NCBI GenBank assembly: GCA_964465665.1
Contig: CAYXKM010000193.1
Coordinates: 1 to 10,691 of the forward strand
Origin: JAKEGN01 sp964465665
GTDB lineage: Bacteria > Pseudomonadota > Gammaproteobacteria > Steroidobacterales > Woeseiaceae
Reading direction: 5' to 3'
Length of the DNA stretch: 10,691 bases
The translations under genes were made by a program, and so were the position numbers. Of this stretch, positions 1-6,054 are shown in pieces (the first letter of the stretch is position 1; each line of letters begins with the position of its first letter). Under the pieces are notes generated by a model that did no database searches, was not told where the DNA came from, and worked only from the letters and a program-made list of their open reading frames with translations.

Positions 1-1
1 G

Positions 2-646
2 AAGCTCGGTAAACCTCAGACGGCCGCGATCTATCGGCGCCACGGATCGGGCGAGCAGGTTTTCGGCGTGCTGACGTCGGAGATCGCCAAGCTTCAGAAA
101 AGGATCAAGGTCAACCATGCGCTCGCGATGGAGCTCTGGAAGACAGGGAACGCCGAAGCGCGCGTCTTGGCGCTCCAGGTCGCCGACCCGGAGAAGCTGA
201 CCCGGTCCGACGCGGACGGCCTGGTCCAGGACGGGCCGGTCCGCTTCATCGGCTGTTACTTATCCGGGCTTCTGGCCCGCAGCCCAATCGCGGAAGAGAC
301 GATGCGCGCCTGGATGCAGTCGCCGGACGAACTCCATCGCGAGATGGGCTACGGAATCCTCGGCGTCCGCCTGAAGGACGATCCGGACTCGATCAGCGAC
401 GCGGACGCCGACCGAGTCCTGGCGACGATCGAGAAGGAGATCCACCGCTCCCCGAACTGGGCGCGGTACGCGATGAACGGCGCACTTATCGCGATCGGGG
501 TCTTCAAACCTGCGCTTCGCAAGAAGGCGATCGAGGCGGCCAAGCGCATCGGCAAGGTCGAGGTCGACCACGGCGAGACGAACTGCAAGACGCCCGACGC
601 GATCCCCTACATCGAGAAGGCGTCGAAGCGGAAGCGCTGCCCGTGA
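2..646 (+). CDS. DNA alkylation repair family protein, 5' end cut by window edge
   Basis: The frame is open from base 2 to the TGA at 644-646, giving 214 visible codons. A GTG at 68 could be read as a start, but the codons before it already encode a sequence typical of the family (KLGKPQTAAIYRRHG), so the gene continues to the left and only a short N-terminus is probably missing. The protein looks like the DNA alkylation repair family (PF08713), built of HEAT-like helical repeats; characterised members such as AlkD excise alkylated bases from DNA. The helical alternation and the family-like stretches NWARYAMNGALIAIG and KRIGKVEVDHGETNCKTPDA support this. Catalytic residues cannot be assigned with confidence, and this subfamily may not be a true glycosylase. 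GC content is clearly higher than in the following genes. The next gene begins 24 bases downstream on the same strand. Confidence 0.8.
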   Translation, partial: KLGKPQTAAIYRRHGSGEQVFGVLTSEIAKLQKRIKVNHALAMELWKTGNAEARVLALQVADPEKLTRSDADGLVQDGPVRFIGCYLSGLLARSPIAEETMRAWMQSPDELHREMGYGILGVRLKDDPDSISDADADRVLATIEKEIHRSPNWARYAMNGALIAIGVFKPALRKKAIEAAKRIGKVEVDHGETNCKTPDAIPYIEKASKRKRCP

Positions 647-670
647 CCTGGGCGGCCTTGTGAGATCAGC

Positions 671-1402
671 ATGACAAGTGACGTCCCGAAATTGCCAGCA
701 CCCTGCCGTAAAGTTCCGGCCGAAGCGCAAGCCGGCATGCAGTTTGGAGATCGTGTCGCGGCTGGACTGCGCGGATTCGGGCCGGTTGGAACCCTTGCGA
801 TTCTCGTTGTCTTCGCGGGCAATCTAATCATTGTGCCGCTCAGCGCCATACTCGTGTTGTTGTGGGCTCAACAGTCGGGCACTCCCTTGAGCGAGATTGG
901 ATTTGTACGACCCAAGAGTTGGGTTCGCACCGTGTTCGTCGGTCTTGCATTCGGAATAACCCTCAAGTTCCTGCTGAAGATCATCGTGATGCCGCTGCTC
1001 GGGGCCGAACCCATCAATCAGACATACCAATACCTTGTCGGAAACCGGTCCGCGCTCCCGGGAATGTTCTACGCCGTAATCGTCGGCGCGGGATTCGGAG
1101 AAGAGACACTTTTCCGCGGGTTTATGTTCGAACGCCTGGGTAAGCTTTTCGGGTGCGGCGCGAGAGCGAAGGCCTTGATCGTGTTGCTTACCGCCGGATT
1201 GTTTGGCCTGGCCCATTACTTTGAACAAGGACTCCCTGGAGTGCAGCAGGCCACGATCGTCGGGCTTGTGTTCGGGGCCACCTTCGCAGTCACAGGCCGG
1301 ATCTTCATGTTGATGATTGCGCACGCCGCCTTCGACCTGACTGCGCTGGCAATAATCTACTGGAATCTCGAATCCACTGTGGCACACTTGGTTTTCAAAT
1401 AG
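671..1402 (+). CDS. CPBP family intramembrane metalloprotease
   Basis: This 243-residue membrane protein has the hallmarks of the CPBP family (CAAX protease and bacteriocin-processing, PF02517, also called Abi). It carries the glutamate pair E144-E145 followed by R149 (EETLFRGF), a histidine in a later helix (H182 in GLAHYF) and the last motif H218-xxx-D222 (HAAFD). These residues form the active site of Rce1-type intramembrane proteases, and all are intact. Hydrophobic segments lie at about 41-66, 86-110, 131-142, 168-182, 196-208 and 211-232. The N-terminal ~35 residues are polar and cytoplasm-like. Bacterial members are linked to peptide processing, self-immunity or unknown roles, and nothing nearby (no bacteriocin or peptide gene) defines the substrate here. 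The ATG at 671 is used; no strong ribosome binding site precedes it. The stop abuts the attC-like repeat at 1402. Confidence 0.88.
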   Translation: MTSDVPKLPAPCRKVPAEAQAGMQFGDRVAAGLRGFGPVGTLAILVVFAGNLIIVPLSAILVLLWAQQSGTPLSEIGFVRPKSWVRTVFVGLAFGITLKFLLKIIVMPLLGAEPINQTYQYLVGNRSALPGMFYAVIVGAGFGEETLFRGFMFERLGKLFGCGARAKALIVLLTAGLFGLAHYFEQGLPGVQQATIVGLVFGATFAVTGRIFMLMIAHAAFDLTALAIIYWNLESTVAHLVFK

Positions 1403-1508
1403 CCAATGCGGTTCTATGGCATAGAGTGCATGAGGTTGACTGGTCCGCGAGAGGTGGAATGCCAAGGTCCAATTGTCAGTGCCCGATCGATGAACCGAAA
1501 CGTTAGGC
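1402..1508 (+). repeat. Candidate degenerate integron attC site
   Basis: The gap between the CPBP gene and the zinc-ribbon gene ends in GTTAGGC (1502-1508), an exact match to the integron core consensus GTTRRRY. Just inside it lies GAACCG (1492-1497), which pairs perfectly with CGGTTC (1409-1414) at the other end. Next to that is GCCAAT (1402-1407), a damaged counterpart of the expected GCCTAAC. A further inner pair is TGGCAT (1417-1422) with ATGCCA (1459-1464). The 107-base span and the nested imperfect pairing fit an attC folded as a single strand. The left core is not canonical and the left spacer is short, so the site may be inactive or the match fortuitous. The following GTG start lies 7 bases beyond the core, as is usual for cassette genes. 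Confidence 0.45.
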
Positions 1509-1515
1509 GTCGAAA

Positions 1516-1809
1516 GTGAATCGCAGGCGCTGCCCAGTTTGCTCGGAACGGACACTGCCAATTGGAAGGCTGCTTTTTGGTGATGCTCGATGTGAAAATT
1601 GTAATAGCTTGATCGGCGTACATTGGGTCGCTTCGGCGAGCTTCGCAGTTTTGATATTTGCTGTTACAGCCGCGACGACTGTAATGGTGCTCGCGCAATC
1701 GGGACTCTATGCGGCATTAATATGGTTTCCTGCCCCGATCGGTTCTCTGAGCTTTCTCAAGGCTTGGCTCTGCCCAATGGTCGCAAAGCATCGAAGTTCG
1801 GAACAATGA
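1516..1809 (+). CDS. Small zinc-ribbon membrane protein, function unknown
   Basis: The 97-residue product starts with two CxxC pairs, C6-x2-C9 and C26-x2-C29, which should form a zinc ribbon in the cytoplasm. They are followed by two hydrophobic segments at about 34-58 and 62-80 and a short polar tail ending HRSSEQ. Similar small proteins with a zinc ribbon plus two helices occur as uncharacterised genes in proteobacteria; I do not recognise a named family. The start is GTG at 1516, beginning Met-Asn-Arg, and sits 7 bases after the GTTAGGC core of the attC-like site with no clear Shine-Dalgarno sequence. Both flanking gaps hold nested inverted repeats, so this gene may be a former integron cassette. 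It is probably real because the cysteine spacing and membrane topology make a coherent protein. Confidence 0.7.
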   Translation: MNRRRCPVCSERTLPIGRLLFGDARCENCNSLIGVHWVASASFAVLIFAVTAATTVMVLAQSGLYAALIWFPAPIGSLSFLKAWLCPMVAKHRSSEQ

Positions 1810-1819
1810 GGTGAGCCCG

Positions 1820-1895
1820 ACACCTGACAACCCGCTGGACTTACCGCCTGCCGTATCTGTCTTGGCGCTTGTAGTGGGGTTGCTGTTCCAGGCGT
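1820..1895 (+). repeat. Nested inverted repeat, second attC-like junction
   Basis: The gap after the zinc-ribbon gene contains two nested pairs. The outer pair is ACACCTG (1820-1826) with CAGGCGT (1889-1895), six of seven positions pairing. The inner pair is CAACCC (1828-1833) with GGGTTG (1877-1882), a perfect match. The arrangement of outer core, short spacer and inner arm resembles an attC site, and the next start codon (GTG 1903) lies 7 bases beyond the right arm. However, neither end gives an intact GTTRRRY or RYYYAAC core (the right end reads GTTCCAGGC), so if this is an attC it is decayed. It could also be an unrelated hairpin. Confidence 0.35.
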
Positions 1896-1902
1896 AATCG
1901 GA

Positions 1903-2301
1903 GTGAATCGAATCTTTCGGCTTTCGAGTTCGGTCAGGCGAGATCCGGCAATCAGTGCCTGGATGAATGCGCATTCGGGTGAAATGGGCGCCATCGCGCG
2001 GCATTGGTTCGACGTTATCCGCAGTTGTGGCGATGATGTACGTGAATTGCTGCACGACGGCCATCCTACCGCGTGCGTTGCTGACGCCGCCTTCGCCTAT
2101 GTCAACGCGTTCAAAGCGCATGTCAATGTTGGATTTTTCAATGGCGCCGAACTCGCGGATCCACTGGATCTGCTGGAAGGAACCGGCAAGTACATGCGCC
2201 ACGTCAAGCTCAGGCCGGAAGGCGGCATCGAAGCGACAGCTTTGATCGAACTTATCAAGTCTGCATACACGGATATTAAGCGGCGACTTGAGTCAGGGTA
2301 G
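1903..2301 (+). CDS. DUF1801 domain protein
   Basis: The 132-residue product matches the DUF1801 (YdhG-like) family of small soluble alpha/beta proteins through HDGHPTACVADAAFAYVN, FKAHVNVGFFNG, LLEGTGKYMRHVKL and a C-terminal helix (IELIKSAYTDIKRRLE). The family has no firmly established biochemical role; its fold is related to the YjbR/frataxin-like group. The GTG at 1903 gives a protein beginning MNRIF. An ATG at 1963 (MNAHSG) is an alternative start that keeps the whole conserved domain. The nine bases around the GTG start (AGTGAATCG) are identical to those at the start of the zinc-ribbon gene, and both are preceded by AGGCGT. The cupin gene follows after 57 bases. Confidence 0.82.
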   Translation: MNRIFRLSSSVRRDPAISAWMNAHSGEMGAIARHWFDVIRSCGDDVRELLHDGHPTACVADAAFAYVNAFKAHVNVGFFNGAELADPLDLLEGTGKYMRHVKLRPEGGIEATALIELIKSAYTDIKRRLESG

Positions 2302-2345
2302 TTTCAGGTCGGCAATCAGCGCTGTTGATGCGTGGCACAAACTTT

Positions 2346-2350
2346 GGAGG
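2346..2350 (+). promoter_or_regulatory. Ribosome binding site that sets the cupin start
   Basis: A consensus GGAGG lies 8 bases before the ATG at 2359. This favours that ATG over the in-frame GTG at 2332, which has no such site. Confidence 0.7.
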
Positions 2351-2358
2351 ATGGAGTA

Positions 2359-2847
2359 ATGTCGAGTAACGGCGAGTATCCGCATCTCATTCGCGCCCAC
2401 GCTGTCAAGGCTGCGGAAACCAGTGGGTCGCACCCCTGGAATCCCGAGTCGCTCTTGTTCGGCACGCACCTGAGCGAAGTCGGCGGCCTTAAGCGTACAG
2501 GCGTCAGCATTGTGCGCATACCCGGTGGCAAGGAGTCATTCGCGTACCACTCCCATTACCGCGAAGAGGAGTGGATCTACATCCTTGCCGGTCATGCGAT
2601 CGCGGAGATCGATGGTGCCGAGTACGAAGTCGGCCCGGGTGATTTCATGGCGTTTCCGACACCCTCGGTGGCCCATCATCTGCGGAACTCGTTCAAGGAG
2701 GAATTGGTGTACCTCATGGGTGGCGAAAACCTCGACTGCGAGGTTGCGGACTTTCCGAAGCTCGGCAAGCGCATGGTCAAGATCAATGGCCAAACTTTCG
2801 TCTACGGCCTGGGCGATGGCAGGCCCATTGGGCCGCTGCAAGACTGA
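2359..2847 (+). CDS. Single-domain cupin protein
   Basis: The 162-residue product has both cupin motifs. Motif 1 contains H64, H66 and E70/E71 (HSHYREEEWIYILAG), and motif 2 contains H106/H107 (GPGDFMAFPTPSVAHHL), so a metal-binding beta-barrel with His-His-Glu-His ligands is expected. Such small cupins act as dioxygenases, isomerases or ligand-binding domains; nothing here identifies the substrate. The N-terminal ~45 residues and the C-terminal extension (DFPKLGKRMVKINGQTF) fall outside the core barrel and resemble other uncharacterised cupins of this size. The ATG at 2359 is chosen because of the GGAGG at 2346-2350; an in-frame GTG at 2332 would add nine residues. The next gene starts 2 bases after the stop, so the two are likely co-transcribed. 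Confidence 0.85.
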   Translation: MSSNGEYPHLIRAHAVKAAETSGSHPWNPESLLFGTHLSEVGGLKRTGVSIVRIPGGKESFAYHSHYREEEWIYILAGHAIAEIDGAEYEVGPGDFMAFPTPSVAHHLRNSFKEELVYLMGGENLDCEVADFPKLGKRMVKINGQTFVYGLGDGRPIGPLQD

Positions 2848-2849
2848 AC

Positions 2850-3566
2850 ATGCGTACAGACAGACCTCATGAGCCGCTTCGATTTTGTTCTGTTGCAAGA
2901 CTCTGTCAGCGCTCGTCGCTTTGCGGTCTGCTGATGGCACTGCTCCCATTTAGCGGTTTGGCGGAACCGGCAAGCGACAAACAAATGGCAGATGATGCGC
3001 TGAACCCCTTCGTGCCGCGCGATGCCGAAGCGCGGGACCAGTCGCTGAGTACGCACTTCGAAAGGCTCGTCGGTCTCGCGCTGACGACCCCAGACGAACT
3101 TCAAGCGGCCACGGTATTCTTCAACACGGGGCTTTCAGTGCCAGAGCTGCACGCTTTGCGAAACAACTATGACATCGAAGTCATTGATGTAATGATGAAA
3201 GCACCGCAGGGAACCCACGGCGTAGTGATGTCCGTCGACTTTGGCATGACAGACCTGTTTGCGATACACGGGAGCTTCGAGGAACGACTCTCCTTCGCTA
3301 TTTCTGCGGAACAAAAGTGCTTCGCAAAGTACTCGGAGCACATGCCGCCAGATGAATCGGCGGAGTGGGAGGAATTGGCCAGACGCCCGTTTTCCGTTTA
3401 TTCGGCCAGGATTTTCGGGCCGAATCGCTCACTCAGGCTGCTGCAAGATCAGCCAAATGTTGCAAGTGTCCTGTTGAATGTTTCAAACAGTGTCATATCC
3501 GAGTTTGAAGCGGCACGATCCTATGATGGACCACACCGCTACTTGATGCCCGGCTTTCACTGCTAA
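2850..3566 (+). CDS. Unrecognised exported protein
   Basis: The 238-residue product is not one I recognise. A long, arginine-containing N-terminal part is followed by a hydrophobic core at about 24-38 (LCGLLMALLPFSGLA) and a plausible signal peptidase site after A38, so the mature protein of ~200 residues is probably periplasmic. The mature part is soluble and mixed alpha/beta, with a segment VPELHALRNNYDIEVIDVMMKAP and a final cysteine (GFHC). The n-region is long for a signal peptide, so the true start may be internal. The ATG at 2850 lies 2 bases after the cupin stop and has no obvious ribosome binding site, suggesting translational coupling to the cupin. The gene is accepted as real because of the coherent signal sequence and the lack of a convincing gene on the other strand. 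Confidence 0.68.
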   Translation: MRTDRPHEPLRFCSVARLCQRSSLCGLLMALLPFSGLAEPASDKQMADDALNPFVPRDAEARDQSLSTHFERLVGLALTTPDELQAATVFFNTGLSVPELHALRNNYDIEVIDVMMKAPQGTHGVVMSVDFGMTDLFAIHGSFEERLSFAISAEQKCFAKYSEHMPPDESAEWEELARRPFSVYSARIFGPNRSLRLLQDQPNVASVLLNVSNSVISEFEAARSYDGPHRYLMPGFHC

Positions 3567-3588
3567 GAAAGTGCCCTGAGCGAACGTC

Positions 3589-4158
3589 ATGGCCAACACG
3601 CTGTACATTGCGCTACTCCGCGGCATCAATGTCGGAGGCGGGAACGTAATCCGAATGGCGGATTTGAGGGCCTGTTTTGAAGCTAACAGGATGAAGAACG
3701 TTGCTACATATATTCAAAGCGGTAACGTTGTCTTCGAATCAGCCGAAGCGGACCATGGCAAGCTGACGGATAAACTCGAGAAGGTGTTATCGAAAGCGTT
3801 CAAGCCGTACGAAGCACGCATTGTTTTGCGCTCTCATGAAAGACTAGGTCAGATTGTTCGAAAAGCGCCGAAAGGCTTTGGCAGCGAACCCCAGAAGTAT
3901 CGGTACGATGTGATGTATCTCAAAGAGCCACTGACTGTCGCCGACGCATTGAAGAGTGTCACAACAAAAACCGGAGTTGACCAGGTCGCGGCAGGAACCG
4001 ATGTATTGTATTTTTCGAGACTGACAGCCAAAGCGGCGCAAAGCCACCTGTCGCGAATTGTCGGGATGCCGGTCTATCAGGGCATGACCATTAGAAACTG
4101 GAATACCACGTGCAAGGTTCTCGCACTTATGGATGTTCGATGTGGCCAGGTGGCGTGA
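3589..4158 (+). CDS. DUF1697 domain protein
   Basis: The 189-residue product is a clear DUF1697 (PF08002) protein. The N-terminal signature YIALLRGINVGGGNVIRMADL, followed by NVATYIQSGNVVFES, is diagnostic, and the C-terminal TIRNWNTTCKVLAL is also typical of the family. Its length is close to the usual ~180 residues, so the protein appears complete. The family has a ferredoxin-like alpha/beta fold and no established function; members are common in soil and environmental bacteria. The ATG at 3589 is the only sensible start, giving MANTLYIALLRG. The codons are noticeably more AT-rich than in the catabolic cluster; for example, bases 3661-3720 are about 40 % GC, which fits an acquired gene. The next gene begins within 61 bases. 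Confidence 0.9.
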   Translation: MANTLYIALLRGINVGGGNVIRMADLRACFEANRMKNVATYIQSGNVVFESAEADHGKLTDKLEKVLSKAFKPYEARIVLRSHERLGQIVRKAPKGFGSEPQKYRYDVMYLKEPLTVADALKSVTTKTGVDQVAAGTDVLYFSRLTAKAAQSHLSRIVGMPVYQGMTIRNWNTTCKVLALMDVRCGQVA

Positions 4159-4218
4159 GCAGAGTGCGCAACCGGATGGATGAGCCAAAGATGCGATTTT
4201 CCGAGCCGTAGGGCAACC

Positions 4219-4629
4219 ATGGTCCTCAAACACCTGCTTTGCTGGTTCCTGCTTGCCGTGGTGGCGGTATTGAATGGCGTGGTGCGGCAGGGTAGCTACG
4301 CGAAAGTACTGTCGGAGCTCACCGCTCACCAGGTCTCGACCGTGACCGGCATCGTTGCGACCGGGGCCGTCGGTTGGTTTGTCAGTCGACGATGGCCGCT
4401 GGAATCTGCAAACCAGGCCTGGCTGGTCGGCTGCGCATGGCTGGTATTCACCATCGCTTTCGAATTCGGCTTTGGCCACTATGTGGCAGGTCATGCCTGG
4501 CAGCGGCTGCTCGACGACTACAACCTGCTGAATGGCCGCCTCTGGTCGCTGTTCCTGCTCTGGGTCACGCTTATGCCATACCTGTTTTACAGACTGGCAA
4601 ACCGTCGGACTGATCACCCGGGGCATTGA
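4219..4629 (+). CDS. Small four-helix membrane protein, function unknown
   Basis: The product (136 residues from ATG 4219, or 149 from ATG 4180) has four hydrophobic segments. Numbered from 4219 these are about residues 4-22, 38-57, 68-90 and 107-125. Basic residues in the loops and tail (SRRW, NRRTDH) point to an inner-membrane protein. The 4219 start is preferred because it puts the first helix at the N-terminus; the 13 extra residues from 4180 are polar and look non-coding, but neither start has a strong ribosome binding site. I do not recognise a named family. The motifs NGVVRQGSY and FEFGFGHYVAG, with conserved-looking charged residues in and beside helices, suggest a real conserved family. 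It ends 21 bases before the FAD oxidoreductase and may be the first gene of that transcript. Confidence 0.72.
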   Translation: MVLKHLLCWFLLAVVAVLNGVVRQGSYAKVLSELTAHQVSTVTGIVATGAVGWFVSRRWPLESANQAWLVGCAWLVFTIAFEFGFGHYVAGHAWQRLLDDYNLLNGRLWSLFLLWVTLMPYLFYRLANRRTDHPGH

Positions 4630-4636
4630 GGACTCG

Positions 4637-4642
4637 AAAGGA
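4637..4642 (+). promoter_or_regulatory. Ribosome binding site that sets the FAD oxidoreductase start
   Basis: AAAGGA lies 8 bases before the ATG at 4651. It supports that start over the TTG at 4645, which lies only 2 bases beyond the site. Confidence 0.65.
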
Positions 4643-4650
4643 CCTTGCAG

Positions 4651-6012
4651 ATGAAGCAGATCAGGGAATTGGCACGCACTGTCGACGTGGTCGCGGAGAC
4701 GGACGTGCTGGTCGTGGGCAGCGGGCCGGGTGGTCTTGCGGCGGCATTGGCGTCGGCACGTGCCGGGGTCGAAACCACGTTGCTCGAGCGAAATGGTTGC
4801 TTCGGCGGCAATATCACCCAGGTCGGCGTCGAAGGCTTTGCCTGGTATCGCCACGAAAATACCGTTGACAGCGAAGGCATCGGCATCGAGTTCGAGGAAC
4901 GCGCCAAGTCGATGGGCGCCGCTGTGCCAGAACCGCAGTCGAACAGCCATGCACTGGACGGTGAGGCATTCAAGTACGTTGCCGACGTTCTTGTTCAGGA
5001 GGCGGGTATCCGCCCGATGCTGCACCGGCTTGTCGTTGCACCAATCATGGAAGGCAGCGAGATCAGAGGCGTCATCACGGAGAGCAAGTCCGGCCGTGAA
5101 GCAATCCTGGCGAAGCGCATCATAGATGCGACCGGTGATGCCGATGTCGCTGCTTGTGCCGGGGCGCCGTACTTCAAGACTCCGAAAGAGAACATGATGG
5201 CGGCGTCGGTGATGTTTTCGATGACCGGCGTCGACAAAAAGAAGTTTATAGAACATGTCAAGGCCGATCCGCAGACGTACAAGGACTGGGAGGGTGGTGA
5301 GTGGACCATCGAAACCACCGGCAAGGAAGACCACATGTTTTCCCCGTTCCTGCGCAAGCCCTTCGAGAAAGCTATGGCGGCCGGCATCATCCCGCCGAAC
5401 CTGACCACTATCTGCGGTACCTGGGGGGCCATCTCCGACCAGGGCGACCTGACTTATCTCAACCTGGTGCATCTGGCCGGCTGCGACGGCACCAGCGCGG
5501 ATGACCTTAGCGCCGGAGAAATCGAGGGCAGGCGCCAGGCGATGATGGCCGTGCAAGCATTGCGCCGATTCGCGCCCGGCTGCGCAAACGCAAAACTGCG
5601 CAACTTCGGCATGACCATCGGTATCCGCGATACACGAAAAATCGATGCGCAGTACAACCTGGTCAGCCGGGATGTTCGCGAGCAGGCCCGGTTCGACGAC
5701 TCGATCGGCATCTTCCCGGAGTTCATCGATGGTTACGGCATCCTTATTTTGCCGACGACCGGGCGTTATTTTCATATTCCCTACCGTTGCATGTTACCGA
5801 AGCGCGTGAGCAGCCTGCTGGTAACCGGGCGGTGTATCGGCGGCGACCGGGACTCGCATGCGGCCGTGCGCAACATGATGTGCTGTGCGGTCAGCGGCCA
5901 GGGCGCAGGGGTTGCGGCCGCCGTGGCGTTGAAATCGGGAGTGGGTTTCCACGACGTCAGCATTAAATCGGTGCAGCAGGAGCTCATACGTCAGGGCGCG
6001 CGTATCGAGTGA
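4651..6012 (+). CDS. FAD-dependent oxidoreductase (PF12831-type)
   Basis: The 453-residue flavoprotein opens with a Rossmann dinucleotide-binding motif at residues 19-28 (VLVVGSGPGG), with E46 at the end of the second strand to hold the ribose. This is followed by CFGGNIT at 50-56, the glycine-rich turn typical of the FAD_oxidored family. Other family features are the strand-motif RIIDATGDADVAACAGAP, GMTIGIRDTRKI, and a C-terminal FAD-binding segment (VTGRCIGGDRDSHAAVRNM followed by SGQGAGVAAAVAL). There is no signal peptide, so it is cytoplasmic. Members of this broad family oxidise diverse small molecules and most have no known substrate. The start at 4651 is chosen for its ribosome binding site. 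The lipoprotein phosphodiesterase starts 42 bases downstream, so the gene is probably part of the catabolic operon. Family assignment is firm; the substrate is unknown. Confidence 0.9.
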   Translation: MKQIRELARTVDVVAETDVLVVGSGPGGLAAALASARAGVETTLLERNGCFGGNITQVGVEGFAWYRHENTVDSEGIGIEFEERAKSMGAAVPEPQSNSHALDGEAFKYVADVLVQEAGIRPMLHRLVVAPIMEGSEIRGVITESKSGREAILAKRIIDATGDADVAACAGAPYFKTPKENMMAASVMFSMTGVDKKKFIEHVKADPQTYKDWEGGEWTIETTGKEDHMFSPFLRKPFEKAMAAGIIPPNLTTICGTWGAISDQGDLTYLNLVHLAGCDGTSADDLSAGEIEGRRQAMMAVQALRRFAPGCANAKLRNFGMTIGIRDTRKIDAQYNLVSRDVREQARFDDSIGIFPEFIDGYGILILPTTGRYFHIPYRCMLPKRVSSLLVTGRCIGGDRDSHAAVRNMMCCAVSGQGAGVAAAVALKSGVGFHDVSIKSVQQELIRQGARIE

Positions 6013-6045
6013 CGCGTGCAATTGCATTACACTGTTCATCACAGC

Positions 6046-6050
6046 GAGGA
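6046..6050 (+). promoter_or_regulatory. Ribosome binding site that sets the phosphodiesterase start
   Basis: GAGGA lies 4 bases before the ATG at 6055, a short but workable spacing. The protein from 6055 begins directly with a lipoprotein signal, whereas the in-frame GTG at 6016 would add 13 polar residues in front of it. Confidence 0.6.
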
Positions 6051-6054
6051 TTCG

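Noticed and set aside
824..1561. A 245-codon - strand frame opposite the CPBP gene
   Set aside because: It is antisense to intact CPBP active-site motifs. Its N-terminal part is only the reverse translation of the inverted-repeat gap.
2302..2358. A third attC-like site before the cupin gene (GTTGATGC)
   Set aside because: GTTGATG does not fit GTTRRRY, no pairing arm is found upstream, and the cupin has its own good ribosome binding site.
3844..5775. A 643-codon open frame on the - strand
   Set aside because: It runs antisense through the DUF1697 gene, the small membrane gene and most of the FAD oxidoreductase, all of which have clear family motifs on the + strand. Its translation has no recognisable domain; it reflects stop-codon avoidance in GC-rich DNA.
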